Assembly: GCF_900176205.1 (NCBI RefSeq)
Contig: NZ_LT859959.1
Location: 5,167,001-5,231,000, forward strand
Direction: 5' to 3'
Origin: Bradyrhizobium sp. ORS 285
Lineage (GTDB): Bacteria; Pseudomonadota; Alphaproteobacteria; Rhizobiales; Xanthobacteraceae
DNA length: 64,000 nucleotides
The notes below the pieces were generated by a model. The model saw only the letters and a list, made by a program, of their open reading frames with translations, was not told where the DNA came from and did not search any database. The stretch's first letter is position 1, and each line of letters begins with the position of its first letter. Of the stretch, positions 8,351-16,081 are shown piece by piece. Position numbers and translations under genes: made by a program.

Positions 8351-9860
8351 CTCGCAGTCCCAGCTCCGGAAGATCGGCTCCGGCAAAGCGCGGATTGCCC
8401 GAGAAAATGCCGCTGAATTCCACCAGCGGAGGACCCAGGGTCAAGCCGGCGCTGCTCAAGCGAAACTCCCGGATCGTATGTTCGTGGTATCCGCTGCGCT
8501 TCTTGACCACCGAAAGCGCGCGACGCACGGTGCCCGCCACTTCGAAATAGCGCAGCATCAGCACGGCATCGCTGAGATAGCTCATGTCCAGCGGCGTATC
8601 CATCGGTCCGACCAGACCGTGTTGTGCGAGCACCAGGATGGTCAGCACGCCCTGCTGGCCAAGATAGCTCAGGAGCTCATGCATCTGCAGGATGAGAAAG
8701 CGCTCGTCCGGCATCGCGTTGAGATAGCCGTTGAGACTGTCGATGACGATGACCCGAGCATTGTCATGCTCGACGCTGTGGCGCACAATCGCGCCGAACT
8801 CACCCGGAGACAGCTCGGCGGGATCGATCTGCTGAAAGCGGATGAGACCGGACTCCAGGTGCTGATGCAGCGGCAGGCCGAGCGTGCGCGCCCGCGCCTC
8901 CACCGTGCCCCGCCCCTCGTCGAAGGCGAAGAACACCACGTGCTCGCCGCGGGCGGCCGCTGCGATCGCGTAGCTCAGCGCCAGCGACGATTTGCCGACG
9001 CCTGCCGCCCCAAGGATCAGTGCATTGGTGCCGCGTTCGAGTCCGCCTCCCAGGAGCTGGTCGAGCTGGGCATTGCCGCTCGGGGTGAATTCGCCGAGGA
9101 ACGACCGGTGATGCTCCGAGGCGACGAGGCGCGGAAAGATCCGCAAGCCACCTTGGGCAATGGTGAAATCATGGAAGCCGCCGCGAAAGGCCATGCCGCG
9201 CATCTTGATGACACGCAGCCGCCGGCGCTCGGCACCATATTCGATCGCAAGCTGCTCGAGCACGACGACGCCATGCGCGACCGAATGGAGCTGCAGGTCG
9301 TCCTGCGAGGACGAGAGATCATCGAGCAAAATCACCGTGCAGTTGCGCTTGGCGAAGAAGTGCTTCACGGCCAACACCTGGCGGCGATAGCGCAGCGGAC
9401 TCTGCGCCAGCAGCCGCAGCTCGGACAGGCTGTCGATCACGACCCGGGTGGGATCGATGCGCTCGACCTCCTTGAACATCAGGCCGGTGGTTTCACTGAG
9501 CTCCACCTCGGCCGGATGAAACACGGTGAGTTCGCGTTCGGGATCGAGCGTCGTCTCCGGCGGCACCAGCTCGAACACGTCGATCCCCTCGAGCGACCAG
9601 CCGTGGCGCTCGGCGACGACCTCGAGCTCCCGCTTGGTCTCGGACAAGGTGATGTAGAGCACGCGCTCGCCGAGGCTCCGGCCCTTGAGAAGGAACTGGA
9701 GCGCGATCGTGGTCTTCCCCGTTCCTGGCCGTCCCTCATAGAGATACAGCCGGTTCGGGTCCAGGCCGCCGCCGAGGATGTCATCGAGACCATCGCTTCC
9801 GGTGGAAATGCGGGACAGATCCTCGCGACGGTGCGCGCCGCCAGCAAGCTCCTCCGTCAT
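8340..9860 (-). CDS. kaiC: KaiC-family circadian-clock-type ATPase
   Basis: The 506-residue protein has two RecA-like halves, as in KaiC. CI has Walker A GRPGTGKT (residues 43-50); CII has GAAGVGKSS near residue 285. The CII phosphorylation region aligns as MSYLSD followed by AVLMLRYFE, so the position equivalent to cyanobacterial S431 is Ser but that of T432 is Tyr, as in KaiC2/3-type homologues. The conserved 'KKRSGYHEHTIREF' C-terminal motif is present. No kaiA or kaiB gene lies beside it. A GAGGGAG ribosome site precedes the ATG, and a GGAAC-N17-TGTT promoter candidate lies 92 bases upstream. Clock-independent stress roles are known for some proteobacterial KaiC homologues. Confidence 0.88.
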   Translation of the reverse strand: MTEELAGGAHRREDLSRISTGSDGLDDILGGGLDPNRLYLYEGRPGTGKTTIALQFLLKGRSLGERVLYITLSETKRELEVVAERHGWSLEGIDVFELVPPETTLDPERELTVFHPAEVELSETTGLMFKEVERIDPTRVVIDSLSELRLLAQSPLRYRRQVLAVKHFFAKRNCTVILLDDLSSSQDDLQLHSVAHGVVVLEQLAIEYGAERRRLRVIKMRGMAFRGGFHDFTIAQGGLRIFPRLVASEHHRSFLGEFTPSGNAQLDQLLGGGLERGTNALILGAAGVGKSSLALSYAIAAAARGEHVVFFAFDEGRGTVEARARTLGLPLHQHLESGLIRFQQIDPAELSPGEFGAIVRHSVEHDNARVIVIDSLNGYLNAMPDERFLILQMHELLSYLGQQGVLTILVLAQHGLVGPMDTPLDMSYLSDAVLMLRYFEVAGTVRRALSVVKKRSGYHEHTIREFRLSSAGLTLGPPLVEFSGIFSGNPRFAGADLPELGLRDEH

Positions 9861-9951
9861 TCAAAGCTCCCTCGTGAATATGGACGAAAACGGCAATGGT
9901 CTGCCCGCGCGCAGGCCTCGACCCCCGCCACCGCAACACGAGCCGAGAAGG

Positions 9952-9977
9952 AACACGGTCCAGCCGCCTTGGGTTCC
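9952..9977 (-). promoter_or_regulatory. Candidate EcfG-type promoter for the kaiC operon
   Basis: On the minus strand GGAAC (9977-9973), 17 bases, TGTT (9955-9952). The -35 element is exact and the -10 differs at one base from CGTT; it fits the broader GGAAC-N18/19-TT form. It is the only such site found in the 182-base gap before the kaiC ATG. Confidence 0.45.
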
Positions 9978-10042
9978 CGGGGAACCCCGACTCTGACGTC
10001 TTGCGGGAGATGGCAGCGGGTCGCGGACGATCGCCCGCGAGG

Positions 10043-11173
10043 TCAGGCCGACCGTCCGACCGTGTCCGCCATGGTGGCGCCGCGCGTGCCGAGCGGCTTC
10101 TCGGGGCCGGTGGTGGTATCGCGCAGCGTCTGGTGCTCCAGCTCGGCGTCGAGTTCCCCGCCGATCAGGATGACGATCGCCGAGATCCAGATCCAGGTCA
10201 TGAAGCCGATCGCTGCGCCGAGCGAGCCGTAAGTGGCGTTGAAGCTGCCGAAGTTCGCCGCATACCAGGAGAACAGCGCCGAGCCTCCGAGCCACAGCGC
10301 CGCGGCAAGCGCGCTGCCCCAGCTGATCCAGCGCCATTTCGGCTCCTCACGATCCGGACCGTAGCGATAGATCAGCGCCAGCCCGAGCGAGACACAGATG
10401 AAGATCGCGGGCCAGCGACCGATGCGCAGCAGGAGATCGGCTACATCCGACAGGCCGACATAATGCAGGACGACCGGGACGACGACGATGGCGCCAATGG
10501 CGAGGAGGGCAAACAGGATTGCCCCTCCCGTGAACAGCAGCGAAATCGCATTGAGCTTGATGAAGCCGCGCGTCTCCGGCTCGCGATAGACGATATTCAG
10601 CGTATCGAACAGCGACTTCATCGCGGCGTTCGCACTCCACAGCGAGATCGCGAGGCTGACGAGAAAGGTCACGCCCAGGGCCTGACTTCCCTTCGCCGAG
10701 ACGCGCGTGAGCTGATCGCGCGCGATGTCGATCGCGCCGCCCGGCATGAGGCCTTGCAACTGCTCCAGATGTCCGGTGATCTTGGCCGGGTCGGAGAACA
10801 GTCCGTAGATGGCGACAAGCGCGGCGAGCGCCGGGAAGATCGCCAGCAGCGTGTAGAACGTCATGCCCGCGGCGAGCGCGACGATCCGATGTTCGGTGAC
10901 GTTCTCATAGACGCGGACCAGGACATCCTTCCAGCCGCGCGCCGGTATCTCGGAGGGTGACGAGGCCAGCCTGCCGCGACCGTCATCCGCCGCCCCGCTC
11001 GCACGGCCGCCGCGTCCGACCTGCTCGGACCGCTGATCGAAATATTGGATCAGGAACGCCAGCCCGAGCAGCGCCAGCATGCCTCCAGTCCCCGGCCCGC
11101 GCGCGCGGCCTGCACCGAACCATGACGCCGTCTCCCGACGTGCAGCATCAGACTTTCTGGATCGACCGAACAT
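10043..11173 (-). CDS. YihY/BrkB-family inner-membrane protein
   Basis: The ~376-residue protein has one N-terminal hydrophobic segment and then the six-helix YihY/BrkB domain ('RIVALAAGMTFYTLLAIFPALAALVAIYG' region, 'SLAISLWSANAAMKSLFDTLNIVYREPETRG', and a final 'GSLGAAIGFMTWIWISAIVILIGGELDAELEH'). The family was once called ribonuclease BN in error; its function is unknown beyond being an inner-membrane protein. Upstream ATGs at 11206 and 11182 exist. The one at 11206 overlaps the predicted promoter -10 element, so 11173 or 11182 is preferred. The GELDAELEH ending is the family hallmark. Confidence 0.85.
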   Translation of the reverse strand: MFGRSRKSDAARRETASWFGAGRARGPGTGGMLALLGLAFLIQYFDQRSEQVGRGGRASGAADDGRGRLASSPSEIPARGWKDVLVRVYENVTEHRIVALAAGMTFYTLLAIFPALAALVAIYGLFSDPAKITGHLEQLQGLMPGGAIDIARDQLTRVSAKGSQALGVTFLVSLAISLWSANAAMKSLFDTLNIVYREPETRGFIKLNAISLLFTGGAILFALLAIGAIVVVPVVLHYVGLSDVADLLLRIGRWPAIFICVSLGLALIYRYGPDREEPKWRWISWGSALAAALWLGGSALFSWYAANFGSFNATYGSLGAAIGFMTWIWISAIVILIGGELDAELEHQTLRDTTTGPEKPLGTRGATMADTVGRSA

Positions 11174-11201
11174 GGCGAGCATCCGCTGTTGACGGGTGAG
11201 C

Positions 11202-11226
11202 AACATGACGAGTCCGCGAATGTTCC
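11202..11226 (-). promoter_or_regulatory. Candidate EcfG-type promoter for the YihY/BrkB gene
   Basis: On the minus strand GGAAC (11226-11222), 16 bases, TGTT (11205-11202). The -35 is exact and the -10 has one mismatch, as in the kaiC candidate. Expected transcription would begin near 11195. Confidence 0.4.
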
Positions 11227-11387
11227 GGCCTCTTCGAGCTGATCAAAAGGGCTACCCAGCCCGATACCGCCAGCGCGCGACGTGGTCTCTGATGAGGTGA
11301 CGTCTGATAAGGCCGGAGCCGCAAATCGCGCGCCTAGTCATGAACGGGAAACGCCGGCGGCGACACAACAGTTAATGTTGCGCGTGA

Positions 11388-11413
11388 GGAACGGGCCTGC
11401 GCAGCCTCGCGTT
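11388..11413 (+). promoter_or_regulatory. EcfG/RpoE2-type promoter for the DUF3551 gene
   Basis: GGAAC (11388-11392), 17 bases, CGTT (11410-11413) matches the general-stress consensus exactly. It lies 33 bases before the ATG at 11446. Confidence 0.7.
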
Positions 11414-11445
11414 GCAACTGAGGTTTTCAACGCAAGGATAAATAC

Positions 11446-11691
11446 ATGCGCCGTCTGCTGTTTGCCTCCTTTTCCGCCGCCGCCGTGCTCGCCGGCTTTT
11501 CCGCGATCTCGCCTGCTTCCGCCGCACAGGATCGCTTCTGCCTGCAAGGCAGGATGTGGGGCTATCCCGGCAATTGCCAGTTCGCCACCTATCAGCAATG
11601 CCAGGCTGCCGCCTCGGGCACCGATGCCGGCTGCGGCATCAACCCCGCCTACGCCTATGCACGCCAGCGCGGCTACTATCCGCGCTATTGA
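11446..11691 (+). CDS. DUF3551 small secreted protein
   Basis: The 81-residue product has a signal peptide (MRRLLFASFSAAAVLAGF, cleaved after ASA near residue 26). The mature domain has four cysteines and the DUF3551 pattern 'FCLQGRMWGYPGNCQF' followed by 'QCQAAASGTDAGCGINP'. The cysteines are probably disulphide-bonded in the periplasm. DUF3551 proteins occur in many copies in Bradyrhizobium and have no known function. The exact stress promoter just upstream supports a stress-related role. Confidence 0.85.
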   Translation: MRRLLFASFSAAAVLAGFSAISPASAAQDRFCLQGRMWGYPGNCQFATYQQCQAAASGTDAGCGINPAYAYARQRGYYPRY

Positions 11692-11755
11692 CGGGCGAGG
11701 GCGGCGACCTGCGACATCGTTGGTTGCCGCCGGACAGACTCATGACGTGAGGTCA

Positions 11756-11778
11756 GCGGCAGCCTGATTGGCTGCCGC
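11756..11778 (+). terminator. Hairpin downstream of the DUF3551 gene
   Basis: The arms GCGGCAGCC (11756-11764) and GGCTGCCGC (11770-11778) pair perfectly around a TGATT loop, 65 bases after the stop codon. There is no clear T-run, so it may instead be an mRNA-end stabiliser. Confidence 0.45.
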
Positions 11779-11900
11779 CATTGCCAGATGCTTCTGGGGC
11801 TCGCGCGTTTCGACCAAGTGACGCGCCCGACGCCCGCGACCACAGCTCCTTCATTCAAGCGGCAGCTCCATGCTGCACCGCCACGCAGGTCCTCCTCTGC

Positions 11901-11928
11901 CGTCAATTGGCCCTGACACCAATTGACG
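11901..11928. repeat. Perfect 10-bp inverted repeat upstream of the 24-residue peptide gene
   Basis: CGTCAATTGG (11901-11910) and CCAATTGACG (11919-11928) are exact reverse complements separated by 8 bases. The repeat ends 3 bases before a GGAAC promoter candidate, a position that suits an operator or activator site. It is not followed by a T-run, so it is unlikely to be a terminator. Confidence 0.6.
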
Positions 11929-11931
11929 CGC

Positions 11932-11956
11932 GGAACATTGCGCTTCGCCGTCGCTT
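11932..11956 (+). promoter_or_regulatory. Candidate EcfG-type promoter for the 24-residue peptide operon
   Basis: GGAAC (11932-11936), 16 bases, GCTT (11953-11956). The -35 is exact; the -10 fits the looser GGAAC-N18-TT form rather than CGTT. The same GGAAC-N16-GCTT form also appears at 14836 and 31765. Transcription would start near 11963, 29 bases before the ATG. Confidence 0.45.
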
Positions 11957-11991
11957 ATACGGCCGAGCGTCTCAAACCGGAGGAGGAAATC

Positions 11992-12066
11992 ATGGACGGA
12001 CTGATTTATCTGGTGGGCTTGATCGTGGTGATCATGGCCATCCTGTCGTTCTTCGGCCTGCGCTGA
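11992..12066 (+). CDS. 24-residue single-pass membrane peptide
   Basis: A short open frame of 24 codons plus stop starts at an ATG preceded by a near-perfect ribosome site AGGAGGAAATC. The product begins MDGLIYLVGL, is almost wholly hydrophobic, and ends FFGLR, so it would form a single transmembrane helix with a positive C-terminal end. It is followed after 10 bases by the gene for a larger membrane protein, suggesting one operon. The strong ribosome site, hydrophobic composition and upstream promoter candidate support a real microprotein. Function is unknown; small peptides of this type often bind and tune larger membrane proteins. Confidence 0.7.
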   Translation: MDGLIYLVGLIVVIMAILSFFGLR

Positions 12067-12076
12067 GACGACGCCA

Positions 12077-12967
12077 ATGGCCATGGAAACTGCGCCGGTC
12101 GCCACGTCGCCCATCGGGCGCGTGGCCACCGATAGCTGGACGCTGCAATGGACTCCGGTCATTGCGGGCGCCCTCACCGCCGCTGCCGTGTCGTCGATCC
12201 TCATTAGCTTCGCGATGACGGTCGGGCTCGGCGTCAGCTCGACGGCACCGACCTGGCGCGACGCCTCGGTCGCGCTGTGGCTCCTCTCTGGTCTCTATCT
12301 CGTGTTGCAGGCGCTGGTCAGCTTCGGCTGCGGCGGCTACATCGCAGGGCGTGTGCGCGCGCCCTATGGTCCCGCCGACAGCGACGAGACCGAGAAGCGC
12401 GACGGCCTGCATGGCGTTGCCGCATGGGCCCTCGCGGTGGTGCTCGGCACGGTGCTGGCGGCGATGATCGCGTCGGCGGCCACGCGGCCGAGCCCGACGA
12501 GCACACAGCCGGCCGCCGGCGAACCGTCGGTGCTGAGCTACGAGCTCGATCATCTGTTCCGCGCGCCCAAGCGGGCCCCGAGCCCGGAGCTTGCGCCGGC
12601 CCGCGCCGAGGCGGGACGGATTCTGCTCACGGCCTCCAGCCACAACGGCGTCAGCACGGATGATCGCAACTACCTGGTGCAGCTCGTCAGCGGCACCACG
12701 GGGCTGACCGGCCCCGACGCCGAGCGACGCGTCGACAGCACCATCGCCAATGCGAAGACGGCCTTGTCGCGCTCGCGGGCGAGCACCACGATCCTCGCTT
12801 TCTCGGTTGCGACGGCGCTGCTGCTGGGCGCTGTCGCGGCGTGGATGGGCGCGGAAAGCGGCGGACGTCACCGTGATGGCAAGCCGGTCGGCGGCTGGAT
12901 GCTGCACGCCAACCGCTTCAACCGGCGGCGCGACCAGTGGCGGCGCCCTGTCTCGATGCCGGAGTGA
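12077..12967 (+). CDS. Membrane protein of unknown function
   Basis: The 296-residue product has an N-terminal segment starting around residue 25, then four likely transmembrane helices: about 28-50 ('VIAGALTAAAVSSILISFAM'), 66-90, 112-135, and a C-terminal one near 240-260 ('ILAFSVATALLLGAVAAWMG'). Between helices 3 and 4 lies a ~100-residue hydrophilic, Pro/Ala-rich region, probably periplasmic. I do not recognise a named family. A second in-frame ATG lies at 12083. It directly follows the 24-residue peptide gene and is followed by a strong terminator, so the two probably form a two-gene unit. Confidence 0.7.
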   Translation: MAMETAPVATSPIGRVATDSWTLQWTPVIAGALTAAAVSSILISFAMTVGLGVSSTAPTWRDASVALWLLSGLYLVLQALVSFGCGGYIAGRVRAPYGPADSDETEKRDGLHGVAAWALAVVLGTVLAAMIASAATRPSPTSTQPAAGEPSVLSYELDHLFRAPKRAPSPELAPARAEAGRILLTASSHNGVSTDDRNYLVQLVSGTTGLTGPDAERRVDSTIANAKTALSRSRASTTILAFSVATALLLGAVAAWMGAESGGRHRDGKPVGGWMLHANRFNRRRDQWRRPVSMPE

Positions 12968-12986
12968 TCGGCTGATCAGCAAGAGC

Positions 12987-13013
12987 AACGGCCCGGTCTA
13001 TGACCGGGCCGTT
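12987..13013 (+). terminator. Intrinsic terminator after the membrane-protein gene
   Basis: AACGGCCCGGTC (12987-12998) and GACCGGGCCGTT (13002-13013) form a perfect 12-bp stem around TAT, with a short T-run at its end. It lies 20 bases after the stop at 12967 and before the convergent GNAT gene, so it may act in both directions. Confidence 0.8.
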
Positions 13014-13048
13014 TGCATGTCAGCGACTTGGCAATCGATCGCGGCGGC

Positions 13049-13570
13049 TCAGGCGAGGTGACGAACCATCCGGCGGGCATCCTCGCCGTAGCCCGTCGCA
13101 TCATGATCTTGCGCGACGACGACAAAACCCTGCTTCTCCCAGAACGGCACCGAGCCATTGACGGCGACGAGCGACACCGAGGCGAGCTGAAGCCGCCGCG
13201 CCTGTTCGACGAGCTGTTCCACGATAGTTGCAGCGGCTCCGCTCCCGCGGGCGGAAGGCAGCAAGGCGAGGTCGTGGACGTAGTAGGTGTTGGCCTCGGG
13301 AGGAATGCGCCTGATGAGGCTGTTCAACGATGGCGGTCTACCGCACCAGGGATGACTGATCAGGTAGCCGACACTGTCGGCTGCCGCCGCCAACACGTGG
13401 CAACCGTCCGGATACAGAAGCAGGCGCTCGGCGAAGACGGCGGCATCCTCAGGGAAATCCGGGTGTACGCGCGCCGCGATCGCGTCGACCATCGCGAGAT
13501 CGCCGATCGCCATTGCCCGCCAAACGAGACCGCCGGAAGCCGACCGGAGGTCACCCACCTTGCGCGTCAC
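13049..13570 (-). CDS. GNAT-family N-acetyltransferase
   Basis: The product (173 residues from a GTG start) has the GNAT fold pattern: 'YYVHDLALLPSARGSGAAATIVEQLVEQARRL' supplies the acetyl-CoA binding motif (R/Q-x-x-G-x-G/A), and 'LVAVNGSVPFWEKQGF' is motif B. The GTG at 13570 directly follows the TGA of the upstream 90-residue gene, so the genes are coupled. An internal ATG at 13513 (MAIGDLAMVD) matches the usual N-terminus of GNATs and is an alternative start. Acceptor substrate unknown. Confidence 0.8.
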   Translation of the reverse strand: MTRKVGDLRSASGGLVWRAMAIGDLAMVDAIAARVHPDFPEDAAVFAERLLLYPDGCHVLAAAADSVGYLISHPWCGRPPSLNSLIRRIPPEANTYYVHDLALLPSARGSGAAATIVEQLVEQARRLQLASVSLVAVNGSVPFWEKQGFVVVAQDHDATGYGEDARRMVRHLA

Positions 13571-13843
13571 TCATCTGGCGAGCCTCAGCCAACGTTCGCT
13601 GGCCGAGACCGCCGCCGGCCACAGCGCCTCGGTCGGCTGCCCCCGATGCAGCGCCTTGCCAACCTCGCAGATCGACATGAAGGCGGAGGAGCGCGCCTCC
13701 TCGGTCTCCAATGGCTGCGCATCGCTCGGGCTACGCACCAGGCCCATGAGGCCGTTCAGCATCTGCAAGGCAGCGTCCGGCGCCGCAGCTTGCGCCGATC
13801 GCAACGCGGTCACGACCTGCTCGGCCTTATCCTGCTCAGTCAT
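13571..13843 (-). CDS. Conserved small hypothetical protein (90 residues)
   Basis: The open frame starts at ATG 13843 (MTEQDKAEQVVTALRSAQ) and ends with TGA exactly one base before the GTG of the GNAT gene. The product is predicted to be all-alpha and amphipathic, with no signal peptide or recognised domain. Codon use and the tight coupling to the GNAT gene support that it is translated. A role with the acetyltransferase, as substrate or partner, is only a guess from context. Confidence 0.6.
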   Translation of the reverse strand: MTEQDKAEQVVTALRSAQAAAPDAALQMLNGLMGLVRSPSDAQPLETEEARSSAFMSICEVGKALHRGQPTEALWPAAVSASERWLRLAR

Positions 13844-13950
13844 CGCTCGCCATTCGCTCGACCCTGTTCGGCGAGAAACTATCAGGGCGGCGAAAGCCGG
13901 GCAATGTCGATGGCGCAAGGCCGCAAGTTGCGGAAGGATACCGCGAGCTT

Positions 13951-14733
13951 CTATTGTTTCGCGGTGCCCGGTTCGGCCATCTTGCGATGCTGCTTGGCCA
14001 GTGTCTCCGCCGGCATCACATTGGCCACCGTGGTCTGCAGCTTGTTCTTCATGCCCGTCACGACGTCGCTCTCGCCGTCCATCATCGCCTGAAAGCCCTG
14101 CCGCGCCACATCGCCGGCATCGTCCTTCTTCTCGGTGCCGACCTTGGTGTCCATCATGTCGGCCCGGCGGAAGAACTCGGTCTCGGTGGCCCCTGGCATC
14201 AGGCACGTGACGGTGACTTTGGTGTCCTTCAGCTCCTCGCGCAGCGCGAAGGAGAACGAATTGAGGAAGGACTTGCTGGCGTTGTAGACGGCCTGGAAGC
14301 TGCCGGGCGTGAAGCCCGCGATCGATCCGGTGATGAGGATGCGCCCGGCATTGCGGCCGCGCATCTGGTTGCCGACCTTGTGGATCAGCTCCACCGTGCC
14401 CATGACGTTGGTGTCGATGAGCCGGCGGATGTCCGCGAGATCCTGATCGAGAAAGGCATGGCCGAGACCACGGCCGGCATTGGCCAGCAGCGCATCGACG
14501 GGACGGCCCTTGGCGGCCGCATACAGCTTCTCGACACCTTCGCTGGTCGAGAGGTCGGCCTGCACCGCTTCGACCTTGGCGCCGTCGGCACGCAGTGACG
14601 CAGCCGCCTGCTCGATCTCCGGCTCGTCGGCGGCGATCAAGAGATCGAAGCCTTCGTCGGCGCAGCAGCGCGCCAGTTCGAGGCCGATGCCGGTCGATGC
14701 GCCGGTGACGATTGCGAATTGGCCCGATGATGC
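13951..14733 (-). CDS. Short-chain dehydrogenase/reductase (SDR)
   Basis: The 260-residue protein is a classical SDR with cofactor motif TGASTGIG (residues 11-18), NAG motif 'LLANAGRGLG' and active-site YNASK after 'SIAGFTPGSFQAV'. The C-terminal ~50 residues (after 'MPGATETEFF') are longer than usual and Met/Lys/Asp-rich. The start at 14733 is chosen because CCAGGAG lies 6 bases before it. SDRs oxidise or reduce alcohols, sugars or lipids with NAD(P)H; the substrate here is unknown. A candidate stress promoter lies 44 bases upstream, divergent to that of the DUF305 gene. Confidence 0.88.
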   Translation of the reverse strand, partial: ASSGQFAIVTGASTGIGLELARCCADEGFDLLIAADEPEIEQAAASLRADGAKVEAVQADLSTSEGVEKLYAAAKGRPVDALLANAGRGLGHAFLDQDLADIRRLIDTNVMGTVELIHKVGNQMRGRNAGRILITGSIAGFTPGSFQAVYNASKSFLNSFSFALREELKDTKVTVTCLMPGATETEFFRRADMMDTKVGTEKKDDAGDVARQGFQAMMDGESDVVTGMKNKLQTTVANVMPAETLAKQHRKMAEPGTAKQ

Positions 14734-14776
14734 CATGGGAAACTCCTGGAGTGCGCGTGAGCTGGTGATCTCGGCC

Positions 14777-14801
14777 AATCGCAGCGGGTGCTGATCGTTC
14801 C
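14777..14801 (-). promoter_or_regulatory. Candidate EcfG-type promoter for the SDR gene
   Basis: On the minus strand GGAAC (14801-14797), 16 bases, GATT (14780-14777); the -35 is exact and the -10 fits GGAAC-N18-TT. It is 44 bases upstream of the ATG. Confidence 0.4.
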
Positions 14802-14835
14802 TGAAAAGACGGGCGCCGCGCGCATCCGCGTGAAT

Positions 14836-14860
14836 GGAACCAATGAACCTCTCTTCGCTT
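14836..14860 (+). promoter_or_regulatory. Candidate EcfG-type promoter for the membrane/DUF305 gene
   Basis: GGAAC (14836-14840), 16 bases, GCTT (14857-14860). Transcription would start near 14868, which supports translation from the ATG at 14902 rather than from codons further upstream. Confidence 0.4.
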
Positions 14861-14901
14861 GGAGGCGCGATCTCATTCTAACCCAAGGTGCTCCTCCGCT
14901 C

Positions 14902-16029
14902 ATGCCGCCTGCTCATTCGAACTGGATCGCCGCCGCCAAGCTCGGCCTGGTCAGCAGCACCTTCTCGACCATCGTCAGCCAGCTTGCAGCAGCCCAGCTC
15001 GGCCGCGACGCCGCGGTGGACTGGATGACGGTCGCGGCGATCCCGCTGCGCGACGGCATCATCGGGGCGGAGCCGTCCTGGGGAGCGATCATCGGCGGCA
15101 TCGCGTTCCATCAATGGGCCGATTTCTCCTGGGCGCTGGTGTTCTTCGGACTGTTCGGGCGCTGGACGGCAGATTTGCGGCCACTCGCCATTCTCGCGGT
15201 GGCGCTGCCCTGGGCGGTGTTCACGTCGGCGTCGGAGTGGTTCGTACTGGTGCCGCTGTTTCCGTTCTTTCAGCCGATCTTCACGCTGCAGCAGCCTTAT
15301 TGGATCGGCCTCTTGGTGCACGCCTCCTCGGCCGTGATGTACCCGTTGTTCGTCTGGCTGCGCTTTCCGTTTGCGACGGCGCCGCACACCAGCGACGTCA
15401 ATGTCGCCAGAGCCTGGGCGGTCGGCGGCGTCGCTATCGTTGCGGTGCTCGGCAGCGTCGCAGCGCTGGGCACGCTCGGTCATCAGCTGCCGTGGATGGG
15501 GACAGATCGCGCCGGCGATCAGGACTACATGCGCCACATGAGCGCGCATCATCGGCAGGGCATCACGCTGGCGCGGCTCGGCGCTGACAGAGCACAGGAT
15601 CCTGAGCTCAAGGCGCTGGCGCGCCTGATGGTCGCAAGCCAGGAGGGGGAGAACCGCATTTTCGATGCGTGGTGGCAGAGCTGGTTCGACACGGCGATGC
15701 CGGCCTGCTCGACACAGGAGCTCGGCGAGATGCCCGGCTATCTCAGTGACGCACAGCTTGACGAGATCAGCAACGCGAAACCGGATCAGTTCGATGCGAC
15801 CTTCGTGCGCCTGATGAGCCTGCACCACGCCGGCGCGGTGCGAATGGCGGACCGTGAATGGCAGGGTCGCGGCGACATGCGCCTGCGCATCATGGCGCAC
15901 GCCATCCGGCATCAGCAGCAGGGCGAGATCGCCCTCATGAACAAGGTCTCAGGCCTCGATGCGGTGCGGCAGGCGGTGCCCAACATGTTCGCCGACAACG
16001 TCAACCGGGCAGACGCCGGAACCCGATAG
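14902..16029 (+). CDS. Membrane protein with C-terminal DUF305 domain
   Basis: The ~375-residue product has five or more hydrophobic segments in its first 210 residues, then a DUF305 domain. The DUF305 signature is seen in 'DYMRHMSAHHRQGITLARLG' and 'FVRLMSLHHAGAVRMADREW', two His/Met-rich helices of a ferritin-like bundle that may bind metal. DUF305 proteins are often periplasmic and linked to copper. A fusion to a multi-pass membrane region is less common. The gene ends 53 bases before the lipoprotein cytochrome c and could lead the oxidase operon; metal delivery to the oxidase is a hypothesis. Confidence 0.75.
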   Translation: MPPAHSNWIAAAKLGLVSSTFSTIVSQLAAAQLGRDAAVDWMTVAAIPLRDGIIGAEPSWGAIIGGIAFHQWADFSWALVFFGLFGRWTADLRPLAILAVALPWAVFTSASEWFVLVPLFPFFQPIFTLQQPYWIGLLVHASSAVMYPLFVWLRFPFATAPHTSDVNVARAWAVGGVAIVAVLGSVAALGTLGHQLPWMGTDRAGDQDYMRHMSAHHRQGITLARLGADRAQDPELKALARLMVASQEGENRIFDAWWQSWFDTAMPACSTQELGEMPGYLSDAQLDEISNAKPDQFDATFVRLMSLHHAGAVRMADREWQGRGDMRLRIMAHAIRHQQQGEIALMNKVSGLDAVRQAVPNMFADNVNRADAGTR

Positions 16030-16053
16030 GAACCGATCCCCCGGCGAAGGATT
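16029..16053 (+). promoter_or_regulatory. Candidate EcfG-type promoter before the oxidase operon
   Basis: GGAAC (16029-16033), 16 bases, GATT (16050-16053); exact -35 and a -10 that fits only the loose TT form. It lies 29 bases before ATG 16082. Weak evidence on its own. Confidence 0.3.
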
Positions 16054-16081
16054 GTACGTTCCGTTTTTGATGGATCTCACC

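Noticed and set aside
8343..10232. A 629-codon plus-strand open frame
   Set aside because: Antisense to the kaiC-like gene; no domain or ribosome site.
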